Below are positions 9,199 to 19,175 of a stretch of DNA of 30,364 nucleotides, in pieces. Each line of letters opens with the position of its first letter. Within the stretch, counting starts at the first letter, position 1. Both the position numbers and the translations under genes were made by a program. This DNA comes from Reclinomonas americana ATCC 50394 (Eukaryota > Jakobida > Jakobea > Jakobida). A model generated the notes under the pieces. The model saw nothing but the letters and a program-made list of their open reading frames with translations, ran no database searches and was not told where the DNA came from. The DNA lies in assembly GCA_048213135.1 (NCBI GenBank), contig PS015622.1, positions 10,874 to 41,237 of the forward strand, given 5' to 3'.

Positions 9199-10273
9199 AT
9201 GAGCGCCCCGAAGCTCACTGTCTGCATCAACGGGTGCGTCTCTCTCTGTGTGTATGATCCCCATCTAGTCGACACGTACTGACTTGATGCGCAGGTGGCT
9301 CGGGGCCACTTGGAAGCATGTGAACAAATTCACGCAGTACCACGAGTCACTGGGCCGGCATGCACCGACGCAGATCGCGCCCATGCTGACCAAGTTACAC
9401 AAGCAGCACAATGCTCTCTCTGTCTCGTTGCTTGCTCTGATCTGTTGCTGCAGTGTCAATCCACAATTTGCACGCAACGAGGCTCGACGATCGCTCTGGC
9501 AGCTGCAGCTGGAGCGACGGCAGCGCAACATTCCGCCCACCACACCACTGCTGTTTCATACACTGAGTGGCAATGGGTTTCATTTGCTGGCGCACCAGCT
9601 GCGCGTCATAGACACCATGCCAGAGGTGTTGTTGCCATCCCTTGCACGCTCGCTCGCTCTTTCGCTCGATCGATGGCTCAGTGTGCTCGGTTGCAGTTTG
9701 GCGCGTTGCGCAGCAGCATTATCGGCGTGGTGATTGACTCGGCACCGCCACTGCCGCAACCGGAGGTGTGGACACGCGGGTTTGTGGGCGCCCTGGTGGC
9801 CGGCTGGCTGCCGAACTCGCCCACGGCCAAGGGCCCCGACCCGTACACGCATCCGGTGCTGTCGCCACCGACCAATGCCATCATGCACGGCCTCTTTGCC
9901 GCGCTCAACTACCCGTCGTACTATTCGGGCATTGTCAACACTGTCGTCGGCCATCGCACACCACTGTTGTTCATGTACAGCGACGCCGACCCTCTGGTCG
10001 ACTACCATCACGTGGAGCGCGTGGCTGCCCTCGCGCGCGATCTGCACGCGCCTCTTGTCCGCATGGTACCGCCGCCAACGTGCTTCTGTTCGCTCGTTTT
10101 GCCTGCTGCTCATGGTCATTCGTTTGCAGCACAAGTTCCACGGCACACCACATGTCGGCCACATGAAAGCCAAGCCCGAAGAGTACGCGGAGAACCTCGA
10201 ACGATTCATCGGCGATTGTCTCGCTCGTCCTCGTCCTCCTCCTCCTCCCCCTTCGCCTCCACCTCCTCCATAA
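9199..10273 (+). CDS. TMEM53/DUF829 family alpha/beta hydrolase-like protein
   Basis: Five exons, 9199-9233, 9295-9393, 9454-9625, 9697-10065 and 10130-10273, give 272 residues. The small intron 9394-9453 is 60 nt and in frame, so it could also be retained. The product has the DUF829 layout: a first strand with INGWLGATWKHVNKF, a nucleophile elbow in LLFHTLSGNGFHLL (family form H-x-FSNGG), then GVVIDSAP, YSDADPLVDYHHVER and HGTPHVGHMKAKPEEY. Ser, Asp and His in these three places would be the catalytic triad. TMEM53 is a nuclear-envelope protein in animals; its reaction is not established. The C-terminus is a proline run from a CCT repeat. The stop TAA is followed after only 7 nt by the ATG of the PLBD gene. 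Confidence 0.82.
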
Positions 10274-10280
10274 AGAGAGC

Positions 10281-12998
10281 ATGCGCGTCGTACTTCTTCT
10301 CCTTCTTCCACTACTGCTGCTGCTGTGGCTGGCAGTGTGCATGAGCAGCACGGCAGCTGCTGCGTCTACTGTGCAAGCGGGTGTGGAGTACACCTCGAAT
10401 GGACACGTGCGCCTGGTCATGTTGCCGACCACGCTGGCGCACGGACCCTTTGCGGCCTGGGGCTCCTTCACAGACACGATTGAGAGCAATGGATGGTCGG
10501 TGCTGCAGGTGCACACGAACAGCTCGTTTGCGGATAACTTGCAGGCGTATGCGGCCGGGTACTTGGAGGGTGAGTGAGTGACTTGGTGAATGAACAGTGT
10601 GTGCAGCGTGACTCTCACTCGCGTTACACAGGTGCGCTGACAGTGCAACGTGGATGGGAGTCACTGATCAACACGCGTGGTGGGCACACGGATTACTCTC
10701 GTTGCGTGCATTGATGATGAGATGAGGGTCGAACGAATGCGCTCATCTTCTGATGATGATGGTGGTCAGCTGCCATGGCCAAGTTTGTGGACGACAACCT
10801 GGCGTGGGTGGCGCAGCAGGTGCAGAATAACCCGCGTGATCCGTACTGGCACCAGGCACGTGTGTTTTCTCCGCGCGCACATACACGAAGTTCATCTCTT
10901 GACCTCGCTGTTCCCACAGGTCGGCCTGCTGTATGATCAGTTCGATGGTGTCTTTGATGGGTATGTGTGTGTGCGGTTGATCGTATGTCGACAATACGCT
11001 TGCATTCTCTGACACACGCGAGGGCAGGTACACTGCCATGGCCAAGCCGAACCAGTTGTTCAACCGTGACGTGCTCATGTCGGCAATCTTGCAAGGTCTT
11101 GCTTTCATGCGCCAGCCCGCTCTGCGTGTCGCAGATTGTTCACCCTGTTCGTAGGCGATTTGGATGATCTGTGCCGCGTGTTTGGTTGCACGGGACGCAC
11201 GGCGCACCGCCTGGAGACCACCGGCAACAGCCACTGCAGTGTGCTGATCAAGGTGACGCCGTCGGGTGAACTGCTCTCCGGGCACACCACATGGAGCGGA
11301 TTCGAGAGCATGACACGGTGCGCCTGCTTTGTACGTTCATAATCGAGAGGTGATGCTCAATCTCGAGTGCACTGCGCGCAGCGTGTACAAGATGTACGAC
11401 TTTGCGTACACTCGCGACGGCACGGTCGGCTCGGGCATTGTGCCGGGCCGCCGAGTGGCATTCTCGTCGTACCCAGTGGTGCGTGAATGCATCTTTGTAG
11501 ATCGCCTGCGTGTGCTATCTTGATCACTCGTGTGCGTGGTTGACAGGTGCTCAACTCGGATGACGACTGGTACCAGGTCGCGTACAGATTTCTTGTTGTT
11601 TCTCCGCATGTGTCTGCGTGCCTCTCATTGTCAACCCCTCGATTCAACAGACATCGGCCGGCCTCGTGGTGACCGAGACGACCATCAGTAACAACAATGC
11701 AACTCTGTGGCAGGTGCTGTCTCTCGCTCGTCGGAGGTGCTCCGATGCCATTGAACACGTGCTGACGCGATGATTGCACAGTTCGTGACGCCGCAGACGG
11801 TGCCCGAGTGGGCGCGTGTCATGGTCGCCACTCGCCTCAGCTCTGCGGGCGCCGACTGGGTGTCGACTTTCAGCAAGTTCAACAGCGGGTACGTTTCCTC
11901 GCTTCGGCGCCTGGCACTCGCAGCGCGGAGTCTCACAATTCTCTTGGTGGCAGTTCTTATAATAATGAGTGGATGGTGTTGGACTACAAGCTGTACCAGC
12001 CCGGCAAGGCTCTTGAGCCAGGAACTTTCTGGGTGGCAGAGCAGGTTTGCGCGTGTGCCTCCTGCTGTGACGAGAGAAGCGTGTATTCTCACACGACGTT
12101 GATCACACAGATGCCGGGCATCATTGTCAGCCGCGACATGTGAGCTCGTGCTGTCGTGGGATTTTTATTCAGCAGAACTTCAGTGCAAACTTACGCGCTC
12201 ATCCTTCTCGCCTACAGGACTTCGTGGCTCACGGAGCACTCGTACTGGGCCAGCTACAACCGTCCCTTCTTCCAGGAAATTTTCGACATTAGCAACCAGG
12301 CGGAACTCCTCAACAAGTACGGCGATCACTTTAGCTGGAGCCGCACGGCGCGCGGCGTCATTTTTGCGCAGATCCAGGTCTGGAGCCTCGTCGCACTTCG
12401 TCTTGACCGTCTCGTGGTCATACTCACGAGGTAATGTGTGTGGCGCAGTCGTCGGTGGTCGACGAGGAGTCGTACAAGCGCGTCATTCGCCACAACAAAT
12501 TCCAGTCGGATGCTATTGGCACGCAGGGATGCTCGAATGGCCGCTCGGCCTCCAATGCCATCTCTGAGCGCGGCGACCTCACCGTCACGAGCGCACAGTG
12601 CATTCATGACATTGCACAGCAGGACGAGGCCGGCATCGACGCCAAGTTCACCAGCTACGCCAAGGTGTGCAAAACAAAACAGAGTGCTTGCGGACTTGAG
12701 TGACTTATTCGTGCACGATACCCAGATGGCCAGCGGCACTCTGAGTGCGTGGATCCAAAGCGGACCGACGTACGACGATCAGCCGCCGTTTGTGTGGAGG
12801 TGAGAAAGTGTTGGACAAAAATTATTCATTGTGTTCGATTCTCATTTCAACCACGCAAAAACGCACAGCAAGAGCCCCTTCAGCAGCACCCCGCACGTGG
12901 GTATGCCAGACAAGTGGAATTTCCCGTGGGTGGAGGTGTCATTCCCGCCGACCGAGGACGACACCGAGCCGACGCAGCTGCAGTTCAACGCTGTCTAA
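10281..12998 (+). CDS. Phospholipase B-like (PLBD/lamina ancestor) N-terminal-nucleophile hydrolase
   Basis: Sixteen exons sum to 1695 nt (564 residues), the family's usual length: 10281-10569, 10632-10679, 10770-10855, 10920-10960, 11028-11078, 11135-11317, 11382-11478, 11547-11576, 11651-11713, 11782-11888, 11954-12044, 12111-12139, 12218-12377, 12449-12664, 12726-12799 and 12869-12998. A strong signal peptide (poly-Leu) opens the protein. Family landmarks follow: GDLDDL, NSHCSVLIKV with the Cys that becomes the N-terminal nucleophile after self-cleavage, HTTWSGFESM, SYPV, SAGLVVTETTI, NSGSYNNEWMVLDYK, SYWASYNRPFFQEI, DEAGIDAKFTSY and a C-terminal WVEVSFPP. PLBD proteins are secreted or lysosomal amidase/lipase-like enzymes, first known from amoebae. 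Intron 3 (10856-10919) starts with GC rather than GT. Confidence 0.93.
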
Positions 12999-13289
12999 AA
13001 ACGACCAATGCACCATGCGACCTCCCTGTTTCACCCTCGCGATGGAATTCAATCGTGGTGGATGCGCACCGCAAGTGGGGTAATTGCAACAATAGCAATA
13101 GCAACCACCAGGTGTGTAGCCGATCCGGTTTATATGCGCCTGGCCGACGGCCAGCATTTCGTTTAGAATTCGTCCGACAAAAACCGTTTGTCAGTGTGGA
13201 TTTTTTGTGCTTTGCGCGAGCGAAGAAGGAATCGAGATAGAAAGCAAGACCGAGCCCTGTCTGTTCGCACTCTCTTATCAGCAGCAATC
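12999..13289. other. PLBD-kinesin intergenic spacer
   Basis: These 291 bp must hold the PLBD 3' end and the kinesin promoter. It is locally A/T-richer, with AACAATAGCAATAGCAACC around 13088-13106; no canonical AATAAA signal or other element stands out. Nothing else is supported. Confidence 0.4.
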
Positions 13290-16200
13290 ATGAGCACCGG
13301 AGCACGCAGTGTGCGCAGCGCAGGCCGCTCGCGCGGTCATGTCGCGAGTGGATCGTCCGATTCCGCCTCTCTCAGTGGCAACTCGTACGGAAGTGGTGGC
13401 TCTGCTGGTGGCCACCGCTCGGCATCTCCCAACGGCAAGGACCGCATCAAGTGCTACATTCGTCTGCGCCCGCCAAACGCGCGTGAGCTTGAGGTGTGTT
13501 GTGAACTGTACTCACATTTCTCCCGCGCACCCGTGTCGTTTTTGCTGTTTGTTCCGACACTTTTCGCGGAACGCGCACAGAATCCCGACTTTTACGAGTG
13601 TGTCGACCTTGATCGCAATGTGGGTCGTGTGTCGCTGAGCGCGGGCACCAGTGGAAAGCGCGGAGCGGGTGCGGGGTCGGGCGAGGACTTTACGTTCGAC
13701 GGTGTGCTCGGGCCGGATTCGACGCAGCAGCAGGTGTTTGACATGGTGGCATCGGAGGTGCTGGAGGATGTGTTCCGCGGCTATGCGACCACGGTGTTCT
13801 GCTACGGGCAGACGGGAACGTTGCGTGCGGCGCCACTCGTGGAAGATTTGAGAAGGAGTCTCACACGGTGTGATCGTCTCACAGAGGCAAGACGTACACG
13901 CTGGCGCAGACTGGCGACGAGGAGCGCATGGGCATTATCCCACGCACAGTGCATCGCATCTTTGCACACACGCGGGAGAATGCTGGAGGTGTGTGAATCG
14001 AAGATGCAGTGTTTTTGCCTCACAGATTGTGATCAACTCATTCTCTCTCTGTCGCACTCTCGTAGATCGCTACGTGTACACGGTGCGCATGTCGATGATT
14101 CAGATCTACATGGAGCAGATCCAGGATCTGCTGAACCCGGCCAACAGCGATGTGCACGTGCGAGAGCATCCTCGTTGCGTTTTTCTGCCCAACTCAGTTC
14201 TTTTCAGTCGCTGTGTCGGCTGACACTCTTGGTGCCGCACAGAGTCGGGTGTGTTCCTCGACGGTGCCGATGTGAAGAGCATGTCGTCGGCCACCGACTT
14301 GCTGGAGTGGTACGACTACGGCCTGCGCAACCGCACCACGGCGCTGACCAACATGAATGCCGAGTCGAGTCGGTCGCACTGCTGCCTTATTCTGCAAGTC
14401 GATCGCAGCACTCGCGTGTTGCACGAGGAGCTCGGCCGCACTGTGCAGCATGAGCAGTTTCGTCCGCTCCATCATGTTCTCGCTTTGCGTGGAGCTTCGC
14501 ACTGACTTGCACCCCACACTGTAGGATTCTGCACGGTAAAATCACTCTAGTGGATTTGGCGGGCTCGGAGCGCGTGAAAAAGTCGGGTGTGGACGGCCAC
14601 CAGCTGAAGGAGGCCAGCGCCATCAACCTCTCCCTGTCGGCACTCGGCAATGTGATTCATGCGCTCACACGCTCTGGCGGCGAGGCGCAGCACGTGCCGT
14701 ATCGCGACTCGAAGCTCACTCGTCTGCTGCAAGACTCGCTCGGCGGCAAGGGCAAGGCCTCGATCATTGTCAACATTGGTCCGGCACCCGCCAATGCACA
14801 CGAGACGTACAGCTCGCTGCTGTTTGGACAGCGTGCCATGGAAGTGAAGACGCATGCCGTGGTCTTCCAGACGGTGGACTACAAGGCCCTCTACTTCAAG
14901 CTGATGGTGCGTTTGTGTACACCTGCTTCCTGTTTGTGCGCGCGATTCTGACTCTTGTCTTCGCCATGCAGTCGACCAAGGACGAGAGCAACGATCGCAT
15001 GTCGGCGCTCGAGGCCGAACTGGCACAGCGCGCCAGCGAGGTGGCTGAGCGCGACCGTCGGCTCGCCCAATTGGAGCACCAGCTGGTGGAATTCTCGCCG
15101 GAACGTGTGGCAACGCGCGAGGCCGCTCTGAAGGAGGCACACAACGAGAAACTGGAGCAGGCACAGCGCGAGGCCGACGCTGAGATTGCACGCTTGCAGT
15201 CCCTGTTGGCGGCCACAGCAACGGCGGCTCCGGCGACCTCGTCGTCACTCGGAGGTCGCAAGGACTCGCTCCAAGTGCCGTCGGTCGCCATTCTCGAGTC
15301 GGAGCGCGCCCACCAGCGTCGCTACAGCCAGATGCTGGATGCCGAGGTGCTGAAACTGCGCGGTACGCTGGCCGAGCGCGAGCGGCTGTTGCAGGAGGCC
15401 ACACAGGAGCAGAGACAACTGGTTTGTGTTGTCAATGTGTGCCCAATTTTCCTCGATTGTTGGTTTTCATGCACTCACCGTGCCTCGCCTCGATCAGGAA
15501 TTCTTGCTGCAAAGCACAGAGGAGCAACTGCGTCATGCTCAGCAAGACGCAGTGGCTGCCCGTGACGATCGTGCCGTGTGCCGCATCGAACTGGAAGATG
15601 TGCGCCAGCAGCTGGCCGGGGAAGAAAAGAGGTGTGTTTCGGCTGTAGCTGTCTGTGCAGGCACCTTCTCCCCTGAAACTCATCGCTCATGGACGTGAAT
15701 CGCACAGATATCGTGAGCTCGACGAGGATACCTCGTTCCGTGTCACCGAGTTGTGGAATCTCTATCAGGAGACGCAGGAGTTGTTGGACCGGTATCGCCA
15801 GAATGCCGAATCCAGCGACGCTGCCGTGGTCGAGTTCATGCGCCAGCTGGAAGAAGGCCCACAGCAGCAGCAACAACAGCAGCGAGGTGCGGCTCCGTCG
15901 CCCAACTACAACGCCATGCTGGCGCCACCACAGGCCGGCAAGCCGCCAGCCTCCGCTGCTCCTGCATCGCCGTCGTCAACACCGTCGCCGAGCCGTGCTG
16001 CACAGGCCGCTGCACCACTGCCGTCGGCGGTGCTGCCGCCACCCCCACAACTCTCACAGTACCGCGGACCGTCGTCATCGAGTGTTGCTGCAGCGCCTCC
16101 GCCACGCGACAACCATGTGAAGCGCGATCGCGCACACGCGACAATGGATGCCTCGACGTTGCAAAAAGCGATGCCGTCACTGCCAATGCCCCATTCGCGC

Positions 16201-16560
16201 ACCGCCTCGATGCGTGTATCCGGAGAAGCGCAAAAGGTCAGTCGAGTCTCCCTCCCTCATTGCCATGCGCCGACGCTGACCTTTCCTTTTTCACTTCAGG
16301 TGCAACTTCGACCGGGTTCACGATCCCGCCACGCCAGCTGCGGTGGCGATATGGCAGTCTCCGGGGGCGATGGCGAGTGGGCCGACTGGGAGACCTTTGA
16401 GGACTCCGGCTCCGCCATGTCGGTGATCTCCAGCTCGGTGGCCTCGGCCTCCGTCTCCGCCGCTGCAGCCGTCGCGGCCGCATCCTTGATCGGAAGTGGC
16501 GCGTCCGGATCAGCCGGCGCACCTCGCATGGTCCTCAACGATGACCACAACTGGAAATAA
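13290..16560 (+). CDS. Kinesin with N-terminal motor, resembling the armadillo-repeat kinesin (ARK) subgroup
   Basis: Ten exons, 13290-13493, 13581-13819, 13885-13988, 14066-14173, 14243-14456, 14525-14906, 14972-15421, 15498-15631, 15708-16236 and 16300-16560, give 874 residues. After a Ser/Gly-rich head comes the motor: [12 protein letters not shown]-loop GQTGTGKTYT (about residues 143-152, split by an intron), [12 protein letters not shown], switch I NAESSRSH, switch [29 protein letters not shown] and [16 protein letters not shown]. The phrases QIQDLL and [10 protein letters not shown] recall plant ARK kinesins. A coiled coil of about 180 residues follows (exons 7-9), then a Gln run and a Pro/Ser/Ala-rich tail. 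I see no armadillo repeats, so the ARK link rests on the motor alone. It is presumably a plus-end-directed microtubule motor; cargo is unknown. Confidence 0.9.
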
Positions 16561-16688
16561 GCAATGGGTTGGAAAGAAAGGTGTAGAAAAAGAAAAAGAG
16601 CCAGAGAGAAGACGATATTAATTAAGAACTTCCATGTCATGTCAGTGCCGGACGGCATATCACCCTCTCTCTCTCTCTCTGTTGTAAC

Positions 16689-19024
16689 ATGCCGCCAAAG
16701 TTGACCAAGGGACCGCTGACGGTTCTGGCTGAGGCCACTGCGTTGGAGGCCGAGGACCCGCATGGTGCGATTGCCGCGTACAAGAGTCTCATTCATGGAA
16801 ATCCTCGAGGTGAGTGAGTGGTGTATGAACAGAGGTCGCCTCGGTTGGTGCGGGTGGTGGTTAGAGAGAGGGGGGAGAAAGAGAAGAGTGTGGCAAGAGC
16901 ATGCTGTTGGTGTGTGCACAAGAGAGCGTGTGTTGTGGGAGAGAGTGCATCACGTTTGCGTGTGGCTGTTTGTCAGGCGACTCGTTTGTGTGCTTGCGCA
17001 ATGGTGGCTGTATGTGCGTCTGTGCGTGTCTATGTGCGTGCGTGTGTGCGCGTGTGTGAGTGAGTGAGAGTGAGGAAAAGACAAGTGACGAATCGTCGAA
17101 CGAGTGTAATGCTCACACGCTCTCACTGGTGGCTGTGTGCGCTCTCTTCACCACCGTGCACACGTTCACTCGCCGTGCGCTCTGCGTTTCATTGTGTGTG
17201 TGTGAGAACACAGAGCAGAGTTTGCGCGCGTTTCCGCGCCATCTTGCACTTCATGTTCGTTCAACACACACACTCACACTCACTTGTCCACTGCATGCAG
17301 GTGCACCGGCCGATATCCAGAAGGCCAAGGAGCAGTCGATTGCCCGACTGGCCAGGCTGTACTCTCGTCAAGGGTGTGTCTGTGTCTCTTCGTGTGTGTG
17401 TTGTCATGTCGCGGCCATGAACTCCCCCTCTCACTCACACACATGCACGCACACAGAATGAGTGCTGAGTTGGGTGCGATGCTGCACGAGCTGCGCGGTG
17501 CGTGCTTCCCCCTTCATTCACTTCATTCATTATTGTCTGTGAGGAATGCTCATCATTGAGAGTGACATGCACAGAGTACTTCAATATGGTTCCCAAGGCC
17601 AAGACGGCGCGCTTTGGTGCGCCTCAGTGACCAGCTCATCGCCTTTCTTCTGTCTTTCTCATCCCGCGTCCTCATGTGCAGTCAAGACGATTGTCGACGA
17701 GCTCGCCGAGATCCCCAACACGCTGCCGCAACAGGCGACGCTGTTGCGTGAGAGCATTGAGTGGTGCCGTGAGCAGAAGCGCACGTTCCTGCGACAGCGT
17801 CTGGAGGCGCGCTTGGCCACTGTGTACGTTGCTCCTTCTCTCGCTCTCCCCCTCGCCGCACTCACCATTCTCACTCATCGCGTCGGCACGCACAGCTTGT
17901 GCGAGAAGGGCGAGTACGCGGCGGCGTTGACGCTGATTGCGCAGCTCATGCGCGAGATTCGCAAGTTGGACGACAAGCCGCTGATCTTGGAGGTGCAGCT
18001 GACGGAGAGCCGCGTGCAGCAGTCGCTTCGCAACCTGCCAAAAGCCAAGGCTGCGCTGACCACGGCGCGAACGGCGGCCAACGCCATCTACTGCCCACCA
18101 AAGTTGCAGGCCTCGATCGACATGCAGTCGGGCATTCTGTCGGCCGATGAGAAGGACTACCGAACGGGGTTCTCGTACTTTTACGAGGCGTTCGAGTTCT
18201 ACGCGACGGAGAAGATGGAGAGCCACGCGTTGCTGGCACTCAAGTACAAGCTGTTGTGTCGCATCATGAACAACCAGGTTTGTCTGTTCGCATGCGCACG
18301 CAGTATGCAGCTGGCTAAACAGCGTGGCACAGCCGGAGGATGTGGAATCGCTGCTGATGGGCAAGAGCGCCCTGCAGTTTGCTGCCTCGCGGCCCGCCGA
18401 GGCGATGCGCTCTGTGGCCAAGGCCTACAAGGACCGGTCACTGGCTGATTTTGAGGACACGCTGCAGAGCTTTGCTGATGGTTTGCTCACGCACGTGGAA
18501 GGAGGAAAGAGCTCATACACTTGAACTCACTCCACACACGTGCCTGCAGAGCTCAAGGCCGACCCCGTGGTGTTCACGCATGCGAGCGCCCTGTACAACA
18601 AGCTGCTGGAGCAGAACCTGCTGCGGCTGATCGAGCCGTTCTCGCGTGTGCAGGTGTCGCACGTCGCCAAGTTGATTGGCCTGCCGCAAGACGAGGTGGA
18701 GAGCAAGTTGCGCATGTTGATGGAAGGCTCACTTACTTGTCAAATCCGTTCTGTATTCGCTGACGCCACGCGCGCAGGCTGTCACAAATGATTCTCGACA
18801 AGCAGTTCCACGGCACTCTCGACCAGGGCATGGGTTGCCTGGTGGTCTTTGAGGATCCGATCGAGGAGGTGTGTCTGTGTTGTCTCTTGCGCATCTTGTC
18901 GCATTTCGTGTTGCTGATGGTGTGTTCGGTGCAGGGAACGTATCCGGCTGCTGTGGAAGCACTGGATCAGCTCAACAAGGTGGTCGACAATCTGGTGGTG
19001 CGTGCCGGCAAGCTGAACGAGTAA
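16689..19024 (+). CDS. PSMD11: 26S proteasome lid subunit Rpn6 (PSMD11)
   Basis: Exons include 16689-16809, 17301-17373, 17457-17497, 17575-17616, 17682-17823, 17896-18277, one reaching 18480, then 18550-18715, 18778-18868 and 18935-19024 (TAA). The protein has the TPR-like solenoid and PCI domain of Rpn6: ESIEWCREQKRTFLRQRLEAR, LREIRKLDDKPLILEVQL, NLPKAKAALTTARTAANAIY, CPPKLQASIDMQSGI, FSYFYEAFE, then LEQNLLRLIEPFSRVQVSHV, a winged helix with QMILDKQFHGTLDQG, and a C-terminal helix KVVDNLVVRAGKLNE. Rpn6 clamps the lid to the 20S core and ATPase ring. Intron 1 (16810-17300) is long and rich in GT and GA. The junction at 18278-18323 does not fit any GT-AG choice that keeps frame (see findings). 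Confidence 0.93.
16810..17300 (+). repeat. GT/GTGC- and GA-rich long first intron of PSMD11
   Basis: This 491-bp intron is several times the usual size here. It is dominated by TGTGCGTG and GAGAGTG motifs near the donor and by CACACTCACA near the acceptor. It could be an expanded simple repeat or hold regulatory sites; nothing coding is visible. Confidence 0.5.
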
Positions 19025-19175
19025 TGCGGCCAACTAGAGAGGCGGATTCACCCTCCCGTGCTGGTGGAGTTGAGAGTGTGCGTGTGTGAAAAAACGAATT
19101 GTGGGTGGATGGTAAAAACAGGTCGGAAAAGAGGCAATTGGGGACGCGGAGGTGCAAAACATCGCACCACGCGGC

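Noticed and set aside
9394-9453. Coding continuity through 9394-9453 in the TMEM53-like gene
   Set aside because: The segment is in frame but has a GT start, long pyrimidine tract and TGCAG end, and removing it improves the family match, so it is treated as an intron; retention remains possible.
16961-17100. GTGTGT-rich stretch as a CRISPR-like or telomeric array
   Set aside because: It is irregular simple repeat in an intron, with no repeat-spacer pattern and no telomere motif.
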